Of a stretch of DNA of 10,749 nucleotides, positions 1-7,396 are shown piece by piece. The DNA comes from Prevotella sp. CAG:1092. Lineage in GTDB: Bacteria > Bacteroidota > Bacteroidia > Bacteroidales > Bacteroidaceae. The stretch lies in assembly GCA_000436915.1 (NCBI GenBank), contig HF994113.1:10263-21011 (forward strand). Reading direction: 5' to 3'. The number at the start of each line of letters is the position of its first letter. Within the stretch, counting starts at the first letter, position 1. Made by a program: the position numbers and the translations under genes. Below the pieces are notes generated by a model, which searched no databases, was not told the origin of the DNA, and saw nothing but the letters and a program-made list of their open reading frames with translations.

Positions 1-2665
1 CCAGCCAGTCGAGAGTAGCCTTCACGAAGTCGTAGTCGTCTTTGTTGTTGAAAGCTATCTCGTCAGGTCCCACCTTCAGCACCCTCATCTTCTTTCTTTG
101 TTCAGCCTCGTATTGTATGCGGCGTTGGCGTATGTAGAAGTAAGCTCCCACGCCCAATATTGCCAACATGAGGTATATCCACAAGGCTACTGTCGAAGCA
201 AAGAAATATGGAGGCACAGTAATCTTGATAGTGCGCTCATCATATTTGTCTGGGCTCTCAAGCAAGAATGCTTTTATGCGCAGGGTGTATGTTCCTGCCG
301 GCACGTTGCTATAGTTGGCTCTACGCTGATTGTCGGCGTTGTGCCATTCTTTGTCGTAGCCTTCGAGCATATATTGATAGTGCACACGATGCTGTAGCTG
401 ATAGTTGAGCGATGCAAACTTCACCGAGAATATGCTTCCTCGCGAAGGCAACCTCACCTGACAGCTATCTGGCACATAGTAGTCGTAGGTGTCGTTGAGT
501 CGTGGTGACATAAGCTTGTCGTCGACAAAGAAGTCGGTTATGGCAAGCTTCAGCAGCGAACCATTGTGAGTGCGCAGTTTGCTGCGGTCTATGATATAAT
601 ATCCGTTTAGCGTACCGAAGAGTATTTCGCCATTAGGCAGACATGCGCCTGTGCCTTCTGAAAACGATTCGTCGTTTACACCATCAAGGATAGAGAAAGT
701 AGTAAACAGCTTCTTGTTGTTGTCGAACGAGCATAATGTTTGGTCGGCAGAAAACCACACCACATTATCCTTGGTTACGGCAACGCTCTTTATCTCGTTT
801 GATGGCAGTCCATCGGCTTCGTCGAAAGTCTCGAAACACCATTTGCCTTTCTTGTCCTTGCCTGTGGTCTTGCTTAGTCCGCCACCATTTGTTGCCACCC
901 ACATGGTGCCGTCTGCACCTCTAAGCAATTGTATGATGTCGTTGTTGCCTGTTTGCAACTCAGTGTCGTCGCTCATTTCGAGAGGCGCAGCATACACATT
1001 CTTGCCATCGCTCTTCATAGTGAGAATACCATCCGAAGTGCCTGCCCATACCATGCCGTCAGGACCTAAGGCAATAGTTCTCACCTTGGTGTGGCTAAAC
1101 TTAGGGTAGCCCTTGATGTTGCGAGGCCAAAACACCCTTTTGCCATTATACATGTTTACACCACCATTATATGTAGCTATCCATAAGTTGCCAGCCTTAT
1201 CCTTCACGGTTTGGTAAACATTTGGCGAGCTAAGGTTGATGTCGAGATGCTTAGGTTGCGATGCACCCTTTGGCAACACATATACGCCCATACCCTTTGT
1301 AGAAATATAGATGTCGCCATTTTCCAATTGCATCATATCGTAGACTTTTGCGTCAACTTTGCAAAATGGCGATAGCGCAGATGTGGCGTTGTCGGCAGAA
1401 AGTATGTTGCCCGTCTTGTTGCCAATGAGAATCTTTTTGCGAGTATGGTCGTAGATTATGGCACGAGTTTCGTTTGCGCCATAAACATTCGAGCCAGGCA
1501 TCAAGTTGCGATGCATGATGCATGGGCGGAGTAGGGAGAGCTTTTCCAGTCCGCGCCTGAATGTCGACATCCAAATCACACCCTCTTGCAATGCCACATA
1601 CGTGGCAACGGTATTCGACAAGTTCCATGTGTTGTCTGGATTGTTGTGGAAATAGTTCATCTCGCCCGTGGCGTAGTCGTAATATCCAAAACCACCCATA
1701 TTCATACGTACCCAAAGAGCGCCATTTGCTTCGCTATATGCAGCACCATTAATATCTATTTCTGGTGTAGATACTATCTGGGTGAAATGGCGTGTGGTGT
1801 TGGTTGCAGGGTTATATTGGAATACTCCTTGAGTGTCGGTAGTAAACCATATAAGTGATTGACTATCTTGGTATAACGAAGATATTTGTGAACCATTGGT
1901 AGAATATATCTTCTTCTTGCTACCTACATTATATATATCACCCTTTGTGGTGCCCACGAGGATGGTGTTGTTGGCTGTACAACAGATATTCATTATCTCT
2001 TTGTTGTCCATCACAAAGGCATTGTTGAGCTTTGTCTCTGTAGGCTTTATCTTTGCCAACCCCTTGTCGGTAGCCACCCAAAGATTAGCATGTTTATCGG
2101 TAGCCATAGCATACACCTTTTGTTTGCCAATATCTACGAGCTGCACCATTGGCTTAGCACCTACGGAGCGCATTCTGTAGATACCCTTCTGGCGGATGTA
2201 GGCATACACATAGCCATCTATCGACTTCACTATCGTTGAAGCCGTGCGATGAGTTTTGCCCTGGTAGCCGTTGTTGGTCTTTAGCAAATCGCCACCCTCT
2301 ACGCTCTCGAAAGCGTTGGCTATTATGTCGGTATGACGATTCAAAACAAAGATGCGGTTGTCGTACATTCGCATCCAGATGTTGCCCATGTTGTCGGCAG
2401 TAAGGGTGAGAATGCGGTTATGAAAATTGGATAGTCCGCTATTCTTTCCTGTGGGATAGTTGCAGAAGTTGTAGCCATCAAAACGGCTCAAACCATTCCA
2501 TGTTGCTATCCAAATATAGCCAAAGCGGTCTTCCACGATATCGGCAATGGCATTGCTCGCAAGACCATCGGATGTCGTGTAGTGGTTGCGCAAAGCTTGC
2601 AGCTCGTGAGCCTTGGCTCCAGTTACATTTAGCATCAGGAGTACAAGGAATAGAAGCTTTCTCAT
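1..2665 (-). CDS. Membrane-bound propeller / Y_Y_Y sensor-regulator, C-terminus cut off by the window
   Basis: I read this frame from the ATG at 2665 to the left edge (888 complete codons) without a stop or frameshift. Residues 1-19 form a signal peptide (MRKLLFLVLLMLNVTGAKA, cleavage probably after AKA). Repeated blades such as DRFGYIWIATWNGLSRFDGY near residue 50, with many later G-[ND]-[IL]-W-[IVM]-[AGR] strings, show a two-component-regulator propeller in the periplasm. Residues about 735-817 are a Y_Y_Y domain (LEGYDKEWHNADNQRRANYS, then VPAGTYTLRIKA). One membrane helix follows at about 822-845, then a basic stretch (RQRRIQYEAEQRKK). In classical hybrid two-component systems a histidine kinase with an H-box would come next; here only about 40 cytoplasmic residues are visible and they resemble the linker before an AraC helix-turn-helix (VGPDEIAFNNKDDYDFVKAT). 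The likely role is to sense a periplasmic ligand, perhaps a glycan, and control transcription. It starts 12 bp after greA and is probably cotranscribed with it. The family is sure; the output domain is inferred. Confidence 0.88.
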   Translation of the reverse strand, partial: MRKLLFLVLLMLNVTGAKAHELQALRNHYTTSDGLASNAIADIVEDRFGYIWIATWNGLSRFDGYNFCNYPTGKNSGLSNFHNRILTLTADNMGNIWMRMYDNRIFVLNRHTDIIANAFESVEGGDLLKTNNGYQGKTHRTASTIVKSIDGYVYAYIRQKGIYRMRSVGAKPMVQLVDIGKQKVYAMATDKHANLWVATDKGLAKIKPTETKLNNAFVMDNKEIMNICCTANNTILVGTTKGDIYNVGSKKKIYSTNGSQISSLYQDSQSLIWFTTDTQGVFQYNPATNTTRHFTQIVSTPEIDINGAAYSEANGALWVRMNMGGFGYYDYATGEMNYFHNNPDNTWNLSNTVATYVALQEGVIWMSTFRRGLEKLSLLRPCIMHRNLMPGSNVYGANETRAIIYDHTRKKILIGNKTGNILSADNATSALSPFCKVDAKVYDMMQLENGDIYISTKGMGVYVLPKGASQPKHLDINLSSPNVYQTVKDKAGNLWIATYNGGVNMYNGKRVFWPRNIKGYPKFSHTKVRTIALGPDGMVWAGTSDGILTMKSDGKNVYAAPLEMSDDTELQTGNNDIIQLLRGADGTMWVATNGGGLSKTTGKDKKGKWCFETFDEADGLPSNEIKSVAVTKDNVVWFSADQTLCSFDNNKKLFTTFSILDGVNDESFSEGTGACLPNGEILFGTLNGYYIIDRSKLRTHNGSLLKLAITDFFVDDKLMSPRLNDTYDYYVPDSCQVRLPSRGSIFSVKFASLNYQLQHRVHYQYMLEGYDKEWHNADNQRRANYSNVPAGTYTLRIKAFLLESPDKYDERTIKITVPPYFFASTVALWIYLMLAILGVGAYFYIRQRRIQYEAEQRKKMRVLKVGPDEIAFNNKDDYDFVKATLDWL

Positions 2666-2677
2666 GGTCCGTCTTGA

Positions 2678-3142
2678 TTATAGATGTACGTCTTCTATAC
2701 GTAGTTTTAGCAATCCTGCAGGCACCCTGACTTCTACCACGTCGCCAGCCTTCTTGTTGAGCAAAGCCTGACCAATAGGCGACTTAATAGAAATCTTGCC
2801 CTCACGGAGGTTAGCCTCGTGAGAGTTTACTATTGTATATGCCATGTGCGCATTATTAGCAAGGTTGGTTATCTCTACTTGGCTCAGCAATCCCACGCAG
2901 TCGTTATTTAGCAGCGACTTGTCGATAACCCTTGCATTCTCCAGCACCTTTTGCTTAAAGCGAATGCGGCTCAACAGTTTGCCTTGCTCACGCTTTGCAG
3001 CATGATATTCAAAGTTTTCGCTAAGGTCACCCTTATCTCTTGCCTCTGCTATTGCATCTCTAACCTTTGGTAATTCAACGTTTTCTAATTCTTGAAGTTC
3101 AGCCACGAGCTTGTCGTAGCCTTCTTGCGACATATATTCCAT
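2678..3142 (-). CDS. greA: Transcription elongation factor GreA
   Basis: GreA binds in the secondary channel of RNA polymerase and stimulates cleavage of backtracked transcripts. The 154-residue product matches the usual family length of about 157. Residues 1-75 form the N-terminal coiled coil, whose tip carries the family signature KGDLSENFEYHAAK (37-50) with the acidic residues D39 and E42 that hold the catalytic Mg2+. The C-terminal FKBP-like domain shows the usual SPIGQALLNKKAGDVVEVRV string (121-140). The frame stays open upstream as far as 4303, but that extension is antisense to the guanylyltransferase gene and is not protein-like. The ATG at 3142 gives the expected N-terminus (MEYMSQEGYDKL); a second ATG, at 3133, is also possible, because many GreA proteins begin at MS. 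A -7 box lies about 60 bp upstream. The next gene downstream begins after 12 bp, so the two probably form an operon. Confidence 0.96.
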   Translation of the reverse strand: MEYMSQEGYDKLVAELQELENVELPKVRDAIAEARDKGDLSENFEYHAAKREQGKLLSRIRFKQKVLENARVIDKSLLNNDCVGLLSQVEITNLANNAHMAYTIVNSHEANLREGKISIKSPIGQALLNKKAGDVVEVRVPAGLLKLRIEDVHL

Positions 3143-3201
3143 GATAGTTATAGTTCTGTAGTATATTATATTGATTAGCGATAGCCTTTTGCTATCAATA
3201 T

Positions 3202-3210
3202 GCAAAGTTA
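3202..3210 (-). promoter_or_regulatory. Probable greA promoter (-7 box)
   Basis: On the minus strand this reads TAACTTTGC, a full match to the Bacteroidetes -7 consensus TAnnTTTG. It would place the transcription start near 3195, about 50 bases before the greA ATG. I see no TTTG -33 box at the usual 19-20 bp spacing, so the call rests on the -7 box alone. Confidence 0.5.
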
Positions 3211-3232
3211 TAAAAAAAGATTGGTTTTTTAT

Positions 3233-3264
3233 TTTGATATTGGTTAATTTTGCATTAACTTTGC
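3233..3264 (+). promoter_or_regulatory. Probable promoter of the mannose-1-phosphate guanylyltransferase gene
   Basis: TTTG at 3233-3236, a 19-bp spacer, then TAACTTTGC at 3256-3264: a complete Bacteroidetes -33/-7 promoter. Transcription would start near 3270, leaving a leader of about 35 bases. A second -7-like sequence, TAATTTTG at 3245-3252, overlaps the spacer with a weaker -33 match. Confidence 0.7.
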
Positions 3265-3304
3265 AATATTCAATATTATCATCGGAAAAACTAATATTTA
3301 TTTT

Positions 3305-4369
3305 ATGGCACGTACGAATAATCATCTTGTTATTATGGCAGGCGGTGTAGGAAGCCGATTTTGGCCTATGAGCACCGAGCAGAAACCTAAGCAGTTTATT
3401 GATGTTCTTGGAGTAGGTCGCTCGTTGATGCAGCTCACCTACGACCGTTTCGAGGGAATATGCTCTCCTGAGAATGTGTGGGTAGTTACAAATAGCAGAT
3501 ATGCCGATATCGTTCATGAGCAGTTGCCTGAGATTCCTGTTTCCAACATCCTTCTTGAGCCTTGCCGTCGCAATACTGCGCCATGTATAGCTTATGTGAG
3601 TTGGCGAATTAAGAAGAGCGACCCTAAGGCAAACATCGTGGTTACACCAAGCGACCATATAGTTACCAATCCTCAGGAGTTCCGTCGTGTAATCACACAA
3701 TGCTTGAAGTTTACTGGCGAAACAGATGCCATCGTAACTCTTGGTATGAAGGCAAATCGCCCAGAAACAGGCTACGGCTATATTCAGGCAGACCTTACCA
3801 CAAGTTCTCCACGCAACAAGGAGATATTCCGTGTAGACAGATTCCGCGAGAAACCAGATCTTGAAACAGCAAAGAAATATATTCAGGAGAACAACTATTT
3901 CTGGAATGCAGGTATCTTTATGTGGAATGTAGAAACCATCGTCAACGCATTCCGCGTATACGAACCAGCTCTCAGCAAAATCTTCGAAGGCATGCTCGAT
4001 ATCATGGGTACCGACAAGGAGCAGGCTGTGATCAATGAGAAATATCCTGAGTGTGAGAATATCTCGGTCGACTATGCCATCATGGAAAAGGCTGAAGAAA
4101 TCTTTGTTTGTCCTGCCGACTTTGGTTGGAGCGACCTTGGTACATGGGGCTCTTTGCTTTTGCAAACTCCACGCGACCTCTATGGCAACAGCTGCATAGG
4201 CGAGAATATCAAGATGGTGGAAAGCCACAACTGCATCGTGCATACCGTGGAAGAAAAGAAAGTTGTTATCCAGGGTCTCGATGGCTACATCGTTGCCGAG
4301 CAAGATGGCACCTTGTTAATATGCAAGCTCAGCGAAGAGCAGCGCATAAAGCAGTTCCAAAACGATTAA
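3305..4369 (+). CDS. manC: Mannose-1-phosphate guanylyltransferase (GDP-mannose pyrophosphorylase)
   Basis: This enzyme makes GDP-mannose from mannose-1-phosphate and GTP in the cytoplasm, supplying mannose, fucose and rhamnose units for capsule, LPS and glycoproteins. Of 354 residues, the first 285 or so are a nucleotidyltransferase fold. The signature GGVGSRFWPMS is at 13-23, followed by the PKQF lysine segment (28-31), PSDH (115-118), TGYGYI (155-160), FREKP (180-184), NYFWNAGIFMW (197-207) and WSDLGTW (275-281). The length is that of the single-domain form; the phosphomannose isomerase domain of bifunctional enzymes is absent. The ATG at 3305 begins directly at the conserved N-terminus (MARTNNHLVIMAGG) and has no Shine-Dalgarno sequence, as is normal in Bacteroidetes. 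No other polysaccharide genes are nearby, so it is probably a housekeeping copy. The gene is divergent from greA and followed by a terminator hairpin. Confidence 0.94.
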   Translation: MARTNNHLVIMAGGVGSRFWPMSTEQKPKQFIDVLGVGRSLMQLTYDRFEGICSPENVWVVTNSRYADIVHEQLPEIPVSNILLEPCRRNTAPCIAYVSWRIKKSDPKANIVVTPSDHIVTNPQEFRRVITQCLKFTGETDAIVTLGMKANRPETGYGYIQADLTTSSPRNKEIFRVDRFREKPDLETAKKYIQENNYFWNAGIFMWNVETIVNAFRVYEPALSKIFEGMLDIMGTDKEQAVINEKYPECENISVDYAIMEKAEEIFVCPADFGWSDLGTWGSLLLQTPRDLYGNSCIGENIKMVESHNCIVHTVEEKKVVIQGLDGYIVAEQDGTLLICKLSEEQRIKQFQND

Positions 4370-4430
4370 TCTTTTATAGCATAAACGAGACAGTCTTAAA
4401 GGATTATTATAAACGATTATCATAAACAAT

Positions 4431-4470
4431 AACGGCTCATCACAATCATGTGGTGAGCCGTTGATTTTGT
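4431..4470 (+). terminator. Rho-independent terminator after the guanylyltransferase gene
   Basis: Arms AACGGCTCATCAC (4431-4443) and GTGGTGAGCCGTT (4450-4462) form a 13-bp stem with one G-U pair and a 6-base loop, followed by a T-rich run (GATTTTGT). It lies 61 bp after the stop codon. The A-rich left flank means it could also work for transcripts arriving from the right. Confidence 0.82.
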
Positions 4471-4482
4471 TATAAAAGTCTT

Positions 4483-4584
4483 CCAGTACCACTTTTAGTA
4501 CCACTTAGGTGGTACTGGAGTTTATCTTAGGTGGTACTGGAGTTTACCTTAGGTGGTACTGGAGTTTCACCTAAGTGGTACTGA
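4483..4584. repeat. 22-bp tandem repeat with inverted flanking copies
   Basis: Three nearly identical 22-bp units of CTTAGGTGGTACTGGAGTTT plus two bases lie head to tail at 4504-4525, 4526-4547 and 4548-4569. A partial, diverged fourth copy (CCTAAGTGGTACTGA) is at 4570-4584. The core GTGGTACT also occurs twice in inverse orientation just upstream (AGTACCAC at 4485-4492 and 4497-4504). The inverse copies can form alternative hairpins with unit 1: a 10-bp stem (4483-4492 with 4509-4518) or an 8-bp stem with loop TTAG (4497-4504 with 4509-4516). No coding role is visible. Confidence 0.85.
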
Positions 4585-4599
4585 CAATGAAACTAAACG

Positions 4600-5019
4600 T
4601 CTTTTTTAAGGAGATTAAGAGCTATTTTTATCTATTGCTGTCCGCTAATACCTTTTAGTTTTAGTAGAAAGCAATAAGCAATAATAGAAGTATAACTTTG
4701 ATAACGGCTAATATCTGTTAACTCGTTGAAAGAAAGTAACTTACAATATTTTATACACCAATAATCAACAAATTTGGTTCTAATATTGTTTTTTGTTAGC
4801 GTTTATTAAGAAAATCCGTTACAAGCACTATGAAAGTTCTTCAAGCATAGTTAATAATTTAGAAGGGATGTGCGCGGTAATCTTTATTCCTGATAGAACT
4901 GGGTGAATACTTTTACGCAATATTCGTGATCCTGAGTGCAACGAGTGAGGCGATTACTAAAAGTGCAATCACCACAATAAAGCTATTGATTTTACGTTGT
5001 TTTCAATGAAAGGTTTTAT
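4600..5019. other. AT-rich intergenic block with decayed coding-like stretches
   Basis: This gap between two convergent gene ends has no intact gene. On the minus strand, 4632-4802 is open for 56 codons without an ATG and ends ...KLKGISGQQ then TAG. Another stretch from GTG at 4975 to TAA at 4913 encodes a 20-residue hydrophobic peptide (VVIALLVIASLVALRITNIA). A short more GC-rich patch lies at about 4930-4955. It may be a relic of a mobile element or a dispersed intergenic repeat; I cannot identify it. Confidence 0.35.
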
Positions 5020-6318
5020 TTACCTCAAATCCGCAAGCAATCTCAATGGCAATCTCAATTGATGGTCGAGGGTGCTACCAGTTTCGCGACAGCTGTGCAT
5101 AGCCAAGATGGCATTGCCCATGTCTACGCCACGGAGCGGAATTGATGAAGCAAGGATATTGCCAAGGGTGCTTCCTCCTGCCACATCGCTATGGTTGACG
5201 AAACGTTGGCATGGCACGCCTGCCTTATGGCATAATCCTGCAAATACCGATGCCGACATAGCGTCGCTCGCATATTTCTGAGCTGCATTAAACTTGATGA
5301 CTGGACCGCCACCCAATACAGGATGGTTAGTAGGGTCGTATTTTTCAGGATAGTTAGGATGCCAAGCATGAGCATTGTCTGCCGAAATCATAAACGCACG
5401 CTCTACAGCCTGATAGTAAGCCTCTGCAGTGCCACTTTGAGCAAGGGCTATGCGCTTAAGCATATAAGAAAGGAACGGACTGCCTGCTCCCTGCTTGGTT
5501 TGCGAACCAGTCTCCTCGTTGTCGAAGATGGCGAGCACCTGTGTGGTGTCGGTAGCCTCGGATGCTATCAGCGCCTCTAAGCCTGCATAGCACATAGAAA
5601 GGTCGTCTAATCGGCCTGAAGAGATAAACTCGTCGTGCACACCAAAGGTGCAGGCTGGGGTAGCGTCGGCAAGATATAAGTCGAAGTCGAGAATGTCTTC
5701 GCGTGCCACTTCCTGCTGTTTGTTCAACTCTTCAACGATGATATTCATCAGCATATTGCCACGCTCAAGCTCGCTGCTGATAATGCCGAGTATTGGCAGC
5801 ACATCCTTCTGTTTGCTAAGCTTCACACCATCGTTTACCTGACGATTGAAGTGGATGGCTAAGTTGCTGATTTGCAATAGTGGACGCTTGATATGAAGAA
5901 GCATGGTTGTAGGGTGCATCACGTCAGCGCCCTTTACGATAACTCTTCCGGCAAGGGTAAGCGGACGGTCAAACCATGTAGACATTATCGGACCGCCATA
6001 CACCTCGGTATTTAGTTTCACGATGCCACCTTCGCAACCTATTTCTGCGTTGGGCTTTATGCGGAATGTTGGCGAGTCGCAATGTGCGCAAATCATGTGG
6101 AAACCGCTCTCTGCCAATGGTTTCTTACCTATCTGGAAAGCATAGACAGAAGAATCGTTTTTGGTGACGAACAGTTTGTCGCCAGCCTTCACCTCTCCCA
6201 AGGCTTCTGTAGCATCTACACGTCGGAATCCGTTTTGCTCCAACTCTTCTGTAATATTCTTGACTGCCAGGAAGTTTACTGGCGAAGCATCAAGGAATGA
6301 CAATAATCTCTTTATCAT
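5020..6318 (-). CDS. M18 family zinc aminopeptidase
   Basis: This is a cytoplasmic metallo-aminopeptidase related to aspartyl aminopeptidase (DNPEP) and bacterial ApeB, which removes N-terminal residues, often acidic ones, from peptides. It forms large oligomers in characterised relatives. The 432-residue length is normal for the family. Visible active-site blocks are AHCDSP (78-83), LDDL (237-240), FDNEETGS (265-272), SADNAHAWHPNYPEKYDPTN (312-331), NHSDVAGGSTLG (375-386) and MHSCRE (407-412). By family knowledge the two-zinc site would be H79, D238, E269, D314 and H408, with E268 as the general base; all are present, so the enzyme should be active. The ATG at 6318 gives a normal N-terminus, and there is no signal peptide. 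A promoter and a 33-bp-spaced repeat array lie directly upstream. It faces the guanylyltransferase gene tail to tail. Substrate preference cannot be told from the sequence. Confidence 0.95.
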   Translation of the reverse strand: MIKRLLSFLDASPVNFLAVKNITEELEQNGFRRVDATEALGEVKAGDKLFVTKNDSSVYAFQIGKKPLAESGFHMICAHCDSPTFRIKPNAEIGCEGGIVKLNTEVYGGPIMSTWFDRPLTLAGRVIVKGADVMHPTTMLLHIKRPLLQISNLAIHFNRQVNDGVKLSKQKDVLPILGIISSELERGNMLMNIIVEELNKQQEVAREDILDFDLYLADATPACTFGVHDEFISSGRLDDLSMCYAGLEALIASEATDTTQVLAIFDNEETGSQTKQGAGSPFLSYMLKRIALAQSGTAEAYYQAVERAFMISADNAHAWHPNYPEKYDPTNHPVLGGGPVIKFNAAQKYASDAMSASVFAGLCHKAGVPCQRFVNHSDVAGGSTLGNILASSIPLRGVDMGNAILAMHSCRETGSTLDHQLRLPLRLLADLR

Positions 6319-6362
6319 TTTCTTGTTTTCGTTATTATCGTATGGTTTATAATCAGTTTTTG

Positions 6363-6394
6363 CAAATATACACTTTTCCTACGAAATTGCCAAC
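6363..6394 (-). promoter_or_regulatory. Probable promoter of the M18 aminopeptidase gene
   Basis: On the minus strand TATATTTG (6363-6370) matches TAnnTTTG. GTTG (6391-6394) lies 20 bp upstream and is a fair -33 box. The start of transcription would be near 6356, giving a leader of about 38 bases. The first unit of the 33-bp repeat array fills the spacer between the two boxes. Confidence 0.55.
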
Positions 6395-6487
6395 CGATAA
6401 CTACACTTTTCCTATAAATTTGCTGTTGTAAAACTACACTTTTCCTATAAAAAAGGGCGGCGTAAACTACACTTTTCCGATAAAGTA
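6367..6487. repeat. Four-copy array of a short motif at exact 33-bp intervals
   Basis: TACACTTTTCC occurs at 6369-6379, 6402-6412, 6435-6445 and 6468-6478, each exactly 33 bp from the next. The conserved part is about 18-20 bp (AACTACACTTTTCCTATAAA); the remaining 13 or so bases differ in every unit. Because 33 is a multiple of three, the minus strand reads as an 11-residue periodic peptide with YRKSVV in each unit. The array lies upstream of, and overlaps, the predicted aminopeptidase promoter. Confidence 0.88.
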
Positions 6488-6576
6488 GTGCTTTCTGCAT
6501 GGTTCTTTCATATACTAGAATCGTTAAACAACATATATTTTACATGCGAAACCACAATGCGATTTTACCCCATTTT

Positions 6577-7377
6577 TTAGCCTTGGGCAGTTTTCTTCTT
6601 TATGGTCACCAACGACGTTACCATAAACACTACACAGAACAGCGTAATGATTATCATACGTGTCTGAAAGAGAATGTCAAGACTAGTGCTGTCGTCAGGT
6701 CTTTGCCAGTCGGCAAGACATGAAGCAACATTGTTGATCATGTGCATTAAGAAACATACCACAATATTACGGCTCCGATAGTATACCCAGCCATATAACA
6801 AACCATTTAGAAAGGCTACGACTATCATACTTGGATAAAGGTGCAGTACCCCAAAAAGCAACGACGATAGTACTATTGCAAGACCTGCGTTTTGCTTCCA
6901 ACGTAGAAGGTATTCCTCTACACCACCACGCATAACCAATTCTTCTGCAAACGGTGCCAATAGACATGTTCCCACAATTGCAGCTATGCTCAACGCACTA
7001 TCTGAAGTGGAGGTTGCAAAGTCACCGAAATCAAGGAAGGCTACTAACATATTAATCGGGAGTATAGACGATAGTTCCAATATTAATATCCACAAAAGCA
7101 GCCCTTTGTCAAAAGACGCCATAGCTGTCATACTGCAAGATTTGTTTACATGGGTATATCCTTTTTTAATGAATAGTAATATTATGAGTAGGCTTCCCAA
7201 TATTAGACTTATGTCGTTAAGGAAAATAAAATCAAATGAAATGCTCCATCCTAAAAGATAGTTTCCTATCAAAAAAGAAAATGCGTACACGGCAAGTGGT
7301 GTAGCTATTAGCACTATTAAAATATAAAAAAGATATAATTTTAATGCTTTATATAAATTACAGTATATACTTTCCAT
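6577..7377 (-). CDS. CPBP family (CAAX-type) intramembrane metalloprotease
   Basis: This is a polytopic inner-membrane protein of 266 residues when started at the ATG at 7377. Its hydrophobic segments suggest about seven or eight helices. The three CPBP motifs are present: EELVMRG (E145, E146, R150), FGVLH (F175-H179) and HMINN (H212, N216). These residues form the metal-binding glutamate protease site in the Rce1/CPBP family. Eukaryotic members process CAAX prenyl proteins; bacterial ones have varied roles, including bacteriocin self-immunity and signalling, and nothing here points to one. The frame is open to a GTG at 7410, but the ATG start gives a more usual N-terminus (MESIYCNLYKALKLYLFYIL). 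The gene follows a broken small gene and may be read from that gene's promoter. Codon use is AT-rich, like the neighbouring RecQ gene. Confidence 0.9.
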   Translation of the reverse strand: MESIYCNLYKALKLYLFYILIVLIATPLAVYAFSFLIGNYLLGWSISFDFIFLNDISLILGSLLIILLFIKKGYTHVNKSCSMTAMASFDKGLLLWILILELSSILPINMLVAFLDFGDFATSTSDSALSIAAIVGTCLLAPFAEELVMRGGVEEYLLRWKQNAGLAIVLSSLLFGVLHLYPSMIVVAFLNGLLYGWVYYRSRNIVVCFLMHMINNVASCLADWQRPDDSTSLDILFQTRMIIITLFCVVFMVTSLVTIKKKTAQG

Positions 7378-7396
7378 ATTTGTTTTTTTATAGTCG

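Noticed and set aside
651..1109. Plus-strand frames opposite the propeller regulator (also 98-397, 1561-2180)
   Set aside because: They are shadows of a continuous minus-strand gene with clear propeller blades and a signal peptide.
3143..4303. In-frame upstream extension of greA, giving a 541-residue protein
   Set aside because: It lies antisense to the well-supported guanylyltransferase gene, has no recognisable domain, and GreA is complete from 3142.
4617..4700. Insertion-sequence end suggested by TGTCCGCTAATA
   Set aside because: No matching inverted copy was found nearby, so it is treated only as part of the unidentified block.
6367..6487. CRISPR array
   Set aside because: The repeats are about 18-20 bp and the spacers about 13 bp, and no cas gene is present.
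6315..6500. 61-residue minus-strand peptide with repeated YRKSVV
   Set aside because: It is wholly made by the 33-bp repeat array, overlaps the aminopeptidase promoter and start, and has no separate start signals. I keep it only as an alternative in the array finding.
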